Below are positions 25,923 through 34,131 of a DNA stretch of 64,000 nucleotides, piece after piece. Every line of letters starts with the position of its first letter. The stretch's first letter is position 1. The notes under the pieces were generated by a model, which ran no database searches, was not told the DNA's origin, and saw only the letters and a list, made by a program, of their open reading frames with translations. The DNA is from Bacillota bacterium (GTDB taxonomy: Bacteria; Bacillota; Clostridia; Acetivibrionales; JAEXSP01), in contig JAEXSP010000019.1 of the NCBI GenBank assembly GCA_023453795.1, forward strand, positions 377,174 through 441,173. Reading direction: 5' to 3'. A program made the translations under genes and the position numbers.

Positions 25923-26519
25923 CTAACAATTCTTATTAGAAAATTGCTCTACCATGATATGTTCTTTCCCAAAAGCATTCCAGAATAATGGTTCTGTTTC
26001 ACATGCATACTTTACTTCTGCATACTTATTTTTACTGCCTAAATCTCCAACTTCATTATCGGTTAATAAGAAATTACTATTGATGATTACAATCATTAAA
26101 TTATCAAATTTATCTTTCATTAATTGATATTTTTGATGTACTATATCCGAATCTATATACTCATAATTTGCTTTAAACACATTTGCATGAAACTTACTTC
26201 GCCAAGATCTTTCCTTATTTGAATTATCTTCATGCATACTCTCGATATCATATATTATTTCACTCACAACATCTTCTGCTTCTTTACTTGCAACCTGTAA
26301 GCAAATCCAATCATCCTTATTGTCCGAGCCATATAACGCCCACACATGCTTCTCTAAACAATCCTTTTTTATTACTTCACATATGTTTCGTCTCTTTTCT
26401 TCTTCATCGATGTTAGAACAAGCAAATTCACATATCACTGTATGATTGCGATTATTTCTTAATTCTTTACCACTATATACTTTACAGTCATATGGAAAAC
26501 CACTCTCTATTATATACAT
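25923..26519 (-). CDS. Unknown protein paired with the nuclease-like gene
   Basis: A 198-residue, acidic, Cys-containing soluble protein with no motif I recognise. It has an alternating strand/helix pattern (KVYSGKELRNNRNHTVICEF; DDWICLQVASKEAEDVV; NLMIVIINSNFLL), each quoted piece being separate. An AAGGA site precedes the ATG. It starts 16 bases after the end of the decayed hsdS and is followed by the nuclease-like gene at 43 bases, in one apparent operon. That position suggests a partner, sensor or antidote for the nuclease-like protein. It could instead be a remnant of a larger type I restriction locus. Confidence 0.5.
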   Translation of the reverse strand: MYIIESGFPYDCKVYSGKELRNNRNHTVICEFACSNIDEEEKRRNICEVIKKDCLEKHVWALYGSDNKDDWICLQVASKEAEDVVSEIIYDIESMHEDNSNKERSWRSKFHANVFKANYEYIDSDIVHQKYQLMKDKFDNLMIVIINSNFLLTDNEVGDLGSKNKYAEVKYACETEPLFWNAFGKEHIMVEQFSNKNC

Positions 26520-26534
26520 ACTTTTTTCCTTCAG

Positions 26535-27000
26535 TCATTTATAATTTATCGTGCTAAAATCTAAGTCTGAAACATCTAGTTCTCCAGCCATAAGCTTAGG
26601 AAGTAATGAATTCCTTAATGAAGCCAGTCTTTGATTTTCACGATAATTAATCTCTATCAAACCCCTCGCTGGTAAAAGATTACTTTATAGTTTTATCATA
26701 TCATTATCAGAAAAAGTTGGTACTTCTAGTTTAGGTATATCCTTAACATTTAAAGCATTCATGATAGTTCCACGTCTGTATTTTTATTAATTTCATGCTT
26801 CATATGGTTGGAAAGAAGTACAGTGATTAAATATGCATACCATTGACAATTTTTCTTCAATCTAATACACGTCATATTTCTTCCCATTGCAGCATGTGTT
26901 CCTGCTGGTGCCTGAGAAACTGCGCCTACTCGTCCAACGTTTGTAATCACACTTTCGTACCCAAAATGAATAGTCTTCATCAGATATCATAAATAGTTTG
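26535..27000 (-). pseudogene. Decayed type I restriction specificity subunit (hsdS)
   Basis: Three frames together spell the second half of an HsdS protein: EDYSFWVRKCD, then ITNVGRVGAVSQAPAG and MGRNMTCIR, then NALNVKDIPKLEVP, and finally the hallmark ENQRLASLRNSLLPKLMAGE ending at a TGA at 26535. At least two frameshifts (near 26960 and 26760) and one in-frame stop (near 26685) break it. The first half and the hsdR/hsdM genes are missing. HsdS chose the DNA target of a type I enzyme. The remnant directly precedes the two-gene module at 24941-26519. Confidence 0.82.
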
Positions 27001-27165
27001 GGAAAGTTAACCAATTTAATTATAATTTAAACTTCCATAAAAAAGTGAATTTCCTTTAGGATTTTATTAATACCTCAATAAAATTCACATACAAATTTTA
27101 TAACGTAAGAAAATAAATGTTTTTGGGTAACAAAAAGACACCCCTTGATAATATCTGCAATTATT

Positions 27166-28071
27166 CTATAATGCAAATAAAGATTTGTCCGATTTGTAAA
27201 TGTCATAACCTCGCGTACATAGGTTAAAACAACAAGAGGCCGAAATATTTTTGAACCTCTTTGCAATTTCACTTATTCCAAGTCCACATAAGTTGTTCAG
27301 CATGTAGGCGGTGATACCCCTGAATTTCATGCTCTTTCTTTTCCATCGGTGCGAAAGGGTGTCTATATCCTCTATTTTTAGCTTTTCAGCAATCGTTTTA
27401 ATAAGTTCTTCCGGGTTCATGTCCCGCATGATCACTTCCCTGTAAGATTTGTACTCATACTGTTCCTTCATGAATTCTTCTATATATCCATTCAGCTTTG
27501 AGTTTATTCCCACGTCTTTCCTCTCTATCACCATTTCTTCATATGCTTTTATTGCCCGGCTTTTATCACCCTCATTTATACAACTGAGTATAAAGCCTGT
27601 ATCTACAAGATTACGCTTGTCTTTTGCTTTGCCAAGATAATATACCATCGAAGAGTAGGGATAGCTGAATTCTCTTCCTTTGTATTCTGGAAGGTCTTTG
27701 GGGTTTGAGTGGATGTAGGCGGATACTGTCAAAAGATAACCATCCGATTCAATAATCTTGCTGTGAAATCGCTCTGTCAGAAGATGTCCCTTTCGATTGT
27801 ACTTTTTGTTGACATATCTTACATACGTCTGATTCAAGCTCTTCATGAATTTCGATATGTCATATCCGTTTGTGTCTATTAGTATGTGATAGTGATTTGA
27901 CATTAAGCAGTATGAGTATATTTTACAGTCATGCTTTTCTTTGTACTTCTGGAGAGTATTAAGGAAGTACTCCTTATCGGAGTTATCTGGGTAAAGGTCA
28001 AATTCACTTATGCTGTGCGCCATAATATGATATATGGCAGCCGGATCCTTTTTTCTAGCTGTTCTCGGCAT
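27166..28071 (-). CDS. REP-associated tyrosine transposase (Y1/TnpA-REP family)
   Basis: A 302-residue single-strand transposase. The HUH metal-binding motif is NHYHILI, and the catalytic Tyr is most likely in VSAYIHSNPK. The C-terminal helix-turn-helix (GISEIAKRFKN) is typical of the larger clostridial members. The ATG at 28071 has a perfect GAAGGAGG site and starts MPRTARKKDPAAIYHIM as relatives do; an ATG at 28131 is rejected. Such enzymes act on REP hairpins; candidate REP-like repeats carrying GGGACGGTTC lie at 29757 and 34132. The reading frame is intact, so it may be active. Confidence 0.85.
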   Translation of the reverse strand: MPRTARKKDPAAIYHIMAHSISEFDLYPDNSDKEYFLNTLQKYKEKHDCKIYSYCLMSNHYHILIDTNGYDISKFMKSLNQTYVRYVNKKYNRKGHLLTERFHSKIIESDGYLLTVSAYIHSNPKDLPEYKGREFSYPYSSMVYYLGKAKDKRNLVDTGFILSCINEGDKSRAIKAYEEMVIERKDVGINSKLNGYIEEFMKEQYEYKSYREVIMRDMNPEELIKTIAEKLKIEDIDTLSHRWKRKSMKFRGITAYMLNNLCGLGISEIAKRFKNISASCCFNLCTRGYDIYKSDKSLFAL

Positions 28072-28161
28072 GAATATATCCTCCTTCGTGAGCTTTAAAT
28101 CCATAGTATTCCATTTCCTATATTGTGTCAAATATAATTACCTGTCCCGTAATGTCTTTTA

Positions 28162-28508
28162 CAAATTACCGCGAAATAATTGCGGCTATGCAAAGTGATA
28201 TTAATATGCTTAAAGCGGAAAGTGATGCGCAGAGAATTGAGGAATCAAACTATGGAAGCTCTACCGCAACTACACGTGTCTTAAGTATATCAGATAGAGA
28301 AATCCTGTTTGATGCGGCACCCGCAGTTTTCTCCGGCAACTACACAGGACATTATACCCAGGGCCAAAGCTATCCATTTTACTCAGAATCTGCCAGCGGC
28401 GGTCAAAGAGGCATAACTGTGAGGGATAATTTCGGAGTATGGGCATATTTTCGGGTATCATGTGCCATTACCCTAAATCGGTTAAAAACAAACAAATTTC
28501 AAATTTCC
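28162..28508 (+). pseudogene. Truncated, frameshifted copy of the LysM protein C-terminal domain
   Basis: Copy B of the duplication from 23503-23848. It lacks both LysM repeats and the natural start. An inserted G at about 28441 shifts the frame just before the last twelve residues, so GVWHIFGYHV becomes GVWAYFRVSC. An open frame continues by chance to 28628. Expression as a functional protein is unlikely. Confidence 0.85.
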
Positions 28509-28785
28509 AAACAACGCGGGATGATTTTCGACAACAATTCCAGGCGACCACTCATACCAGCATTTTCCCCCACAAGGGTGTTCGCTGCTATATATTGCAG
28601 TATTAAATTTGAATATATCATTCTTTAACGGTGCAATTTGGAGCTCATTCCATGAAACTGCAGTCATATATAAAACATTTCCATTTTCTTTCCATTGCTA
28701 TCCACAGGTTTATCTATTTTTGGATTCTTTAAATATAGAAAATCGGGCAAGAATGCAGATATCAATTGACATTGGAATATTAGCT
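28509..28785. other. Short region with possible coding remnant
   Basis: Reading leftward from 28667 there are 61 open codons (VSWNELQIAPLKND; CGGKCWYEWSPG) that look protein-like in composition but have no ribosome site and run into the duplicated segment. This may be the tail of a gene destroyed by the duplication. I cannot name a family. Confidence 0.25.
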
Positions 28786-29097
28786 TCATGTTTTAAATAA
28801 TCTAGGATAGTCCCTCGAACCATGCACTATATGATAAATAAAAACAGTGTCCCCCATAACTCTGTATATACAAACATAATTTCCACTAATTACAAATCTG
28901 TACCCCAAGGAATCCAATTCAGCATCTTGGACAGCAACACCAGATAACGGATATGCTTTAAGCCGCTCAAGCGATGTAAGTATTTGATCTGTTATATTTT
29001 TTGCAGAAACCGGACCAACCATCATTAAGTGATAATCCGCAATATCCTCAAGTTCTGCCCATGCAGGTGCTAGAATATCCAACTTATATTCCTGCAT
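28786..29097 (-). CDS. ParE/RelE-family toxin
   Basis: A 103-residue toxin of the RelE/ParE superfamily with the usual order: N-terminal strand YKLDILAPAWAELEDI, helix, SLERLKAYPLSG, then LGYRFVISGNYVCIYRV and a C-terminal strand VFIYHIVHGSRDY. The conserved basic residues near the end (Arg in GYRF and in GSRDY) fit the family. RelE forms cut mRNA on the ribosome; ParE forms block gyrase; which one applies is unclear. It overlaps the antitoxin gene by 14 bases. A decayed relative lies at 24515. Confidence 0.88.
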   Translation of the reverse strand: MQEYKLDILAPAWAELEDIADYHLMMVGPVSAKNITDQILTSLERLKAYPLSGVAVQDAELDSLGYRFVISGNYVCIYRVMGDTVFIYHIVHGSRDYPRLFKT

Positions 29098-29356
29098 TTT
29101 TGAATTTCTCCTCTAATCTTTTTTTAGCATCTTCTAGCGAAACAGTGGGTTCTCCTGAAAGCCTTGACCGTTCAGCCATTGCAAGCTTGGCTTTGAGTTT
29201 TAAAAGCTGTTCTCTCTTTTCGAAAGCTTCAATACTCATTACAACAATGTCACCTTCACCATTCTTTGTAATATATATAGGCTCTTCTACCTCATGAGCC
29301 AAGGTAGAAATTTTGCCGTAGTCATTTCTCAATGTAGTTGATGACTTAATTATCAT
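29084..29356 (-). CDS. Phd/YefM-family antitoxin
   Basis: A 90-residue antitoxin. The N-terminal half has the Phd/YefM DNA-binding fold (SSTTLRNDYGKISTLAHE, then PIYITKNGEGDIVVMS); the C-terminal half is a charged helix (KKRLEEKFKNAGI) expected to wrap the toxin. It is first in the operon, with TGGAGG upstream of the ATG, and overlaps the toxin by 14 bases. A promoter with a palindrome over its -35 lies upstream, in line with autorepression. Confidence 0.9.
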   Translation of the reverse strand: MIIKSSTTLRNDYGKISTLAHEVEEPIYITKNGEGDIVVMSIEAFEKREQLLKLKAKLAMAERSRLSGEPTVSLEDAKKRLEEKFKNAGI

Positions 29357-29391
29357 AAATAATAACCTCCAGAATTAATTATTCTGCTATT

Positions 29392-29439
29392 ATTATACTA
29401 TAATTATTAATGGTGTATCAACTTATACTTCTTGATACA
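29392..29439 (-). promoter_or_regulatory. Promoter and operator of the toxin-antitoxin operon
   Basis: Minus-strand TTGATA (29421-29416), an 18-base spacer and TATAAT (29397-29392) form a good promoter. The inverted repeat TGTATCAA / TTGATACA (29414-29421 and 29432-29439) covers the -35, a natural site for autorepression by the antitoxin. Confidence 0.6.
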
Positions 29440-29451
29440 TGCATTCATAAG

Positions 29452-29683
29452 CCTGTATTTACCTTTTCAGCGATGAAAATGTAACGAAAAATCGTCACTC
29501 TATTTTGAAAAACCGCTCCGTCAGTCTCCGTCTGCCACCTCTCCTGCAGTAGAAGCTAATTCAGGCTCTACAGAGCTGTCACAGAGCGACAGAGAGGGTT
29601 AATGCCATCCGTGGCATATCCGAAGCGTGAAAGCATTTTATCCTTCGCAGGGTATTGCTATGTCTCGGCTTAACGGCGATTGC
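29452..29683. repeat. Unnamed intergenic repeat, copy B
   Basis: Counterpart of 24643-24884: blocks 29452-29500 and 29602-29683 are shared. It lies upstream of the intact toxin-antitoxin operon just as copy A lies upstream of the decayed toxin, so the toxin-antitoxin module and these blocks were duplicated together. The stretch 29500-29600 has no recognisable content. Confidence 0.65.
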
Positions 29684-29756
29684 TAGGGTTAATACTTGGT
29701 GTGCCTTTGAAGCCCTCTGAGTACATGTTACCCTGGTTTTGAAATATGTTTGAACC

Positions 29757-29799
29757 GTGCATTTTGGATAAATCGTGGTTTAGAACCATCCCTCGACAC
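29757..29799 (+). repeat. REP-like 43-base repeat, left side of the restriction island
   Basis: Matches the reverse complement of 34132-34174 at 38 of 43 bases. The shared core AGAACC(A/G)TCCCTCGACAC resembles the REP sequences linked to clostridial Y1 transposases. This copy has lost one arm of the GTGTC/GACAC hairpin. Confidence 0.75.
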
Positions 29800-30082
29800 T
29801 ATTTATTACGTATGAATCTCCCTTTTGTTTTTCACAAGCATAAGCTTCATTCCATTTAATACGTGTTAGTAGTAATTCCTATAACATATTCTATTTCTCT
29901 ATAGGATTTTCCACTTAACCAGAGCGTTAAAGCCATCGCTTTATCTTTTTGGGAATATGCAATTGTGCCTTGTAACTCTTTTTGCCATTTTGCACTTTTC
30001 CTTTCTTTTTAGAATTTTCGTTTTTTGAATCTGCGCTGTACCGACTTGCCCCAACCTGAGGAGAAGCGAAGCGACAGATAAT

Positions 30083-30185
30083 ACCCAGTACTTATTGTCG
30101 AAACGACAATAAACTGGGTCAAGGTTGTCACCCTGAACGGACTAAGGTGCTTCGCCCTTAACCAGAGTCGGAGTCTTCCTCCGAC
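30083..30185. other. Pair of strong hairpins in gene-free DNA
   Basis: ACCCAGT plus ATTGTCG pair with CGACAAT plus ACTGGGT around an AAA loop (30083-30119); GTCGGAG pairs with CTCCGAC (30167-30185). Base composition is richer in G+C than the surroundings. They could be REP/BIME hairpins or a small RNA. Between 29800 and 30240 I see no credible gene. Confidence 0.4.
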
Positions 30186-30249
30186 ACCACGCATTAAGGC
30201 TCATTCGTTCAAGGCTGCACCTTGAAGATCTTCTAATCAATAAAACAAA

Positions 30250-30284
30250 AATGGACCATTACCTAGTCTTGGTTATGATCCATT
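30250..30284 (-). terminator. Terminator of the restriction-modification operon
   Basis: AATGGACCATTACC pairs with GGTTATGATCCATT (12 of 14) and is followed on the minus strand by TTTTTGTTTT. It lies 15 bases after the restriction-enzyme stop. Confidence 0.7.
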
Positions 30285-30298
30285 TATTACTTTATTGG

Positions 30299-31651
30299 TT
30301 ATTTTTCAACATAGTTTAAGATTTTTATATTTTTAGCTAATTCTGCTTGTTGATTAAAAATCTTCACAATGCTTGTTGGATTTTCTATAATACTATCAAT
30401 ATCTTCTTTTTGAAGATTTAAAATACAAAGATTTGTTTCTTCCATAATGGCTCTTGAATATCTTACAGCCTCCGAAGACAAATGCCCCGTAGTCATCATT
30501 ACAATACAATTACTTTTTAGTACATGCGAAAGACCAACTTCTTTTGCTACTTGGTCAATTGTAACAGTTTTTGTATTCTTACACTGAACTTGCCATCTTG
30601 AATACATCAACTTCATCGAATCAAAAATGACATCAACTTCACCGCCTGCGGCTTTATCTCTATATCTTGTCTTTTGGAAATTCAATCCAATAATTCCCAT
30701 TACCTTAATTGCAAATGCTTCAAGTGCCAATCCCTTTTTGTATGTATTCTCATCATCAATTTCTTTCCTTAAATCAGAAAAAGTTTTACAATAGGCTTCT
30801 GCCAATGCATTACCCACTTGTCCCTTAAGCTGTTCTAATAAAGGCTGAACAATTTCCTTTTCACTCAGTTCTGTCAATCTAACTAGTGATGGTTTTGAAC
30901 CTCTCCCTTCGGTTGTCTTGGTAACAACAATTAATCCTTTTTCCTCCAAAGGCTTAAGAATCTGATTTGCAAATGCCTTTTCTCCAAATGTTACTCCATA
31001 AGAAGCTGTAGCCAATTCTCTTATTTCTGTAGCATTTTGATTTGTCTTTCCACCTGCGTTTACCAATGCTAAGAGAAAATAATACTGCTCTTGGGGAAGT
31101 TCTTTAAATAGTCCTATCGAATCTGAACTTATTCCTATAATCTCATTTAACCTTTGCTCTTGAATTTGCCACTTGTCTAAAACCTTAGCTTTTTCAAGCC
31201 ATAATTTCATAACCTGTGCATAATTTGAAGTTTTTTGCAAATTATATCCTAACTGTATCAAAGCATCGTTTACAGTTTCGTTGGTTATTTTGTCCCCAAG
31301 AAGAGATAGTTTTCTTAATGTATCAATCAACGCAAGTCCATTCAAATTTTCTAAAATATGTTTTGCCATTCGTTCATATGCTTCATCTTCTGATGAGGCA
31401 TTTATTAAAGAATCACCAAATTCAGTAACTTCCACTGTTTCTGAATTCTTAATAATTTCATATGAACATATCGCAACTTTGCAATTATACGCAAGGTCTT
31501 TACTTTTTCCATTGTAAAACTCTTGATATATTTGGTATTCAAATGTCTTAACATCTTTTCCTCTACTCTCGTGAATGATTTTCATTATCTTCACCAAATC
31601 AACAACATTCGGTGAAAATTGTGAGCCAAAAGGTAATTCATTTTCTCTCAT
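30299..31651 (-). CDS. Restriction endonuclease with Mrr-like catalytic domain
   Basis: A 450-residue protein starting three bases after methyltransferase 2. Residues about 190-270 look like a winged helix (LPQEQYYFLLALVNAGG, ELATASYGV, LEEKGLIVV) that may read DNA. The C-terminal Mrr-type PD-(D/E)xK domain (about 315-420) shows LEAFAIKVMGIIGL, GGEVDVIF and WQVQCKN, giving Asp and Gln-x-Lys catalytic residues. It should cut DNA that lacks the methylation set by its two partners. Target sequence unknown. An in-operon endonuclease with two m5C methylases points to an asymmetric recognition site. Confidence 0.82.
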   Translation of the reverse strand: MRENELPFGSQFSPNVVDLVKIMKIIHESRGKDVKTFEYQIYQEFYNGKSKDLAYNCKVAICSYEIIKNSETVEVTEFGDSLINASSEDEAYERMAKHILENLNGLALIDTLRKLSLLGDKITNETVNDALIQLGYNLQKTSNYAQVMKLWLEKAKVLDKWQIQEQRLNEIIGISSDSIGLFKELPQEQYYFLLALVNAGGKTNQNATEIRELATASYGVTFGEKAFANQILKPLEEKGLIVVTKTTEGRGSKPSLVRLTELSEKEIVQPLLEQLKGQVGNALAEAYCKTFSDLRKEIDDENTYKKGLALEAFAIKVMGIIGLNFQKTRYRDKAAGGEVDVIFDSMKLMYSRWQVQCKNTKTVTIDQVAKEVGLSHVLKSNCIVMMTTGHLSSEAVRYSRAIMEETNLCILNLQKEDIDSIIENPTSIVKIFNQQAELAKNIKILNYVEK

Positions 31652-31654
31652 TTC

Positions 31655-32710
31655 CTACGCCTCCTTGAAATACTGTTCAAAAATTGCATTTGCCATCACT
31701 TCTGCCATGTGAACTGGCACTGCATTCCCTATTTGTCTCCATTGTTCTTGAAAGTCTCCTTGAATTTCGTAACCATCATCAAATGTCTGAATTCTCTTAA
31801 TTTCATTTATTCTTAAAAAACGATTTTTCCAATGAAAAGGACCCATATTATCTGAATGTGTTGCTTGAATTGTCCATGATGGTCTATCTGGAGATAATTT
31901 AAGCAAAAACGACCAATATCGAGACCTATATTTGAACTTAGGGTCTGGATATCCACGTTCAGCTGTTAAATATAAATAATTTTCGCCCGGCGGAATCAAC
32001 TTAAGCAGCTCCTTATCCTTTGCTCCAGCATGCTTATTAACATCTTCTGGAAGGTCATAATCCAAATCACTTAGCACATCTCCGCAAGTAACCCAAGGCA
32101 ATAATTCAGAATCTGTTTTTATCTTGTTAGGGTCACAATGTGTTTCCTTAGGAAAAACAAATTTTTCACCTTCACCCTTTTTTATTCCCACACATAAAAA
32201 TCTTTCTCTTGTCTGTGGAACACCATAATTCGCTGTATTTACAACTTTAAATGTAATATCATATCCATACTGTTCAGCCCTTTCTAAGAGCAAATCAAAA
32301 GCAGGTTTATGAGGCTTATATACAAATCCAAATACATTTTCAAATAAAAAAACCTTAGGTCGAATCTCATCTAATGCTCTAAAATATTCATATAATGTAA
32401 ACGAATTATCATCATCAAGTGCTCTTTTTTTGTCAGTTCGATAAAAACGAGATTTTGAATAAGCAGGGCAAGGAGGGCCTCCAACTAACACATCTATGTC
32501 CTTTTTTGATAATCCAATTTTCTCCAACTCTTCTTCGTAATTAATCTTTCGGATATCTTTACACACCACAAGCTTTCCCACTTGATTATGCTCAAGTGTG
32601 TTACATGCAGGTTCCCAAATATCCGTTGAAAAACATATATCGAATTCCGCTTTTTTAAATCCACAATCTATTCCTCCGCCACCAGAGAATATACTTAACA
32701 CATTCGGCAT
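31655..32710 (-). CDS. DNA cytosine-5 methyltransferase 2
   Basis: A 351-residue m5C methylase. SAM-binding motif I LSIFSGGGGID begins near residue 5, the catalytic Cys is in GGPPCPAYS (motif IV, about 78-86), then FENVFGF (VI), QTRERF (VIII) and QIGNAVPVHMAE (X). The motif IV loop PCPAYS differs from the usual PCQPFS. The region before motif IX (GYPDPKF, RYWSFLLKLSP) closely resembles that of methyltransferase 1, so the two are paralogues. Its ATG shares one base with the previous stop (TAATG). It probably methylates one strand of the site. Confidence 0.9.
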   Translation of the reverse strand: MPNVLSIFSGGGGIDCGFKKAEFDICFSTDIWEPACNTLEHNQVGKLVVCKDIRKINYEEELEKIGLSKKDIDVLVGGPPCPAYSKSRFYRTDKKRALDDDNSFTLYEYFRALDEIRPKVFLFENVFGFVYKPHKPAFDLLLERAEQYGYDITFKVVNTANYGVPQTRERFLCVGIKKGEGEKFVFPKETHCDPNKIKTDSELLPWVTCGDVLSDLDYDLPEDVNKHAGAKDKELLKLIPPGENYLYLTAERGYPDPKFKYRSRYWSFLLKLSPDRPSWTIQATHSDNMGPFHWKNRFLRINEIKRIQTFDDGYEIQGDFQEQWRQIGNAVPVHMAEVMANAIFEQYFKEA

Positions 32711-33765
32711 TATTCTAAACTCTCCTTTACATATTCTACCACGGCTTTTCCCATCAATGATGGAACTGCATTTCCAATTTGCTTTTGTATTGACCTTCTA
32801 CTCCCAAAAAATTTATATCCTTTTGGAAATGTCTGTATTGCAGCAACCTCTGGAACTCTTAATCTTCTATTTTCCCAATGAAAAGGTCCAATCCATGTTC
32901 CTGGTTGAGCCGTAATAGTAATAGATGCTTCATTTGGAGAAAGTTTGTATAAAAAATTCCAAAATCTTTTATTAACAACAAACTTAGGATTAGGATATCC
33001 TGCCCACTCAGTTAACGCATTGTAATTCTTACCAGCTGGAATCTCTCTTAATTCATCTTCATATTTTCCCTTAACTACTTCCTCAGGTTCAAAGAATTCT
33101 TCTCCGTCAAACTCTCCAATCACATCACCAACAGTCACATATGGAAGTAAGCCCGTTTCTTCTACTTTCTCTGGTGAACAATGTGTTTTTTTAGGTTCCT
33201 CTGTTTTAAAAGTACCCTTTGTGCCAACTATAAATAGTCTTTTCCTTTTTTCTGGAACCCCATAATCAAGTGCATTTGCATGAACTATCTTATATACATA
33301 TCCTGCATCTGTAATAATCTCTATAAATTTGTCTACAATCACCTTATTTGTAGGATGTAAAATACTTTCTACATTCTCAAAGACAAAACCATCTGGTCTT
33401 AATTCCGTAACAATCCTTAAATACTCATTAATCAAATTCGCTCTAGGGTCATTTATTCCTCTTCTCTTTTCATGAGTAACCCAATAGCCGTTCTTTGAAA
33501 AAGGCTGACAAGGTGCTCCACCAATCACAATAAATCTATCACATTTCTTTTTTTTCAAAATGTCTGCGAATACTGAACTATCAATATCATGCAAATCACC
33601 CAGTAATAACTCCGTATTTTTATATGATTCATTAAGTTTTAAGGTTTCTATACAATCAGACTCAATATCAGCACTTACTATAACTGGAACGCCTGCCAAA
33701 AAACTTCCTGCATCTAAGCCACCTGCTCCTGAAAAAAGACTCACAGCGCCTATGCTTTTACTCAT
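32710..33765 (-). CDS. DNA cytosine-5 methyltransferase 1
   Basis: About 351 residues from the ATG at 33765, which has AGAGGTAG upstream; the in-frame ATG at 33807 does not. Motif I is VSLFSGAGGLDAG, motif IV GGAPCQPFS with catalytic Cys, motif VI FENVE, motif VIII RKRLF and motif X QIGNAVPSLMG. It shares with its neighbour the block GYPNPKF...RFWNFLYKLSP and GPFHWENR, probably in the target-recognition region. It overlaps the regulator gene by eight bases, so both are translated together. It would protect one strand of the recognition site. Confidence 0.9.
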   Translation of the reverse strand: MSKSIGAVSLFSGAGGLDAGSFLAGVPVIVSADIESDCIETLKLNESYKNTELLLGDLHDIDSSVFADILKKKKCDRFIVIGGAPCQPFSKNGYWVTHEKRRGINDPRANLINEYLRIVTELRPDGFVFENVESILHPTNKVIVDKFIEIITDAGYVYKIVHANALDYGVPEKRKRLFIVGTKGTFKTEEPKKTHCSPEKVEETGLLPYVTVGDVIGEFDGEEFFEPEEVVKGKYEDELREIPAGKNYNALTEWAGYPNPKFVVNKRFWNFLYKLSPNEASITITAQPGTWIGPFHWENRRLRVPEVAAIQTFPKGYKFFGSRRSIQKQIGNAVPSLMGKAVVEYVKESLE

Positions 33766-33985
33766 TATCTCTACCTCTTTTCCAACTATTTTCAACATCT
33801 TCAACATTTACTCCGCACTTTTGCAAATATGCAATTAAGCGTTTCATTGTTTGGTAATTAGGATATGTTTTCCCCTTTTCCCATCTGTTTACGGTTGAAA
33901 AAGAGACCTCAATCTGTGTTGCAAAATCAGACTGGCTCATATAACATTCTTGTCTTGCTTTTTTTATTGCAACTGAAAAATCCAT
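33758..33985 (-). CDS. XRE-family regulator of the restriction operon (controller-protein-like)
   Basis: A 75-residue protein consisting almost only of a Cro/C1 helix-turn-helix (MSQSDFATQIEVSFSTVNRW). The ATG at 33985 has AGAGGT 7 bases upstream; an upstream ATG at 34012 has none. It is the first gene of the operon and overlaps methyltransferase 1. Size and place fit the C proteins that delay restriction until methylation is complete. Homologues without a control role exist, so this is inference. Confidence 0.75.
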   Translation of the reverse strand: MDFSVAIKKARQECYMSQSDFATQIEVSFSTVNRWEKGKTYPNYQTMKRLIAYLQKCGVNVEDVENSWKRGRDNE

Positions 33986-34131
33986 GATTCTACCTCTCAA
34001 AAAATATAGCAAAATTATAGCATTTCTATACAGTTTTTACAACAAAATTAGAGCGTTTTTGACAACATTTTTCTTACTCAGTTAAGATATTCTACAGTGA
34101 TTGAACTTCATAAATTTTCTTTAATAAAACA

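Noticed and set aside
24643..29683. A CRISPR array suggested by repeated blocks
   Set aside because: Only two copies kilobases apart with no regular spacers.
30009..30194. A 61-codon leftward frame in the restriction island
   Set aside because: It runs through the two hairpins at 30083 and 30167, has no ribosome site and shows repeat-like translation.
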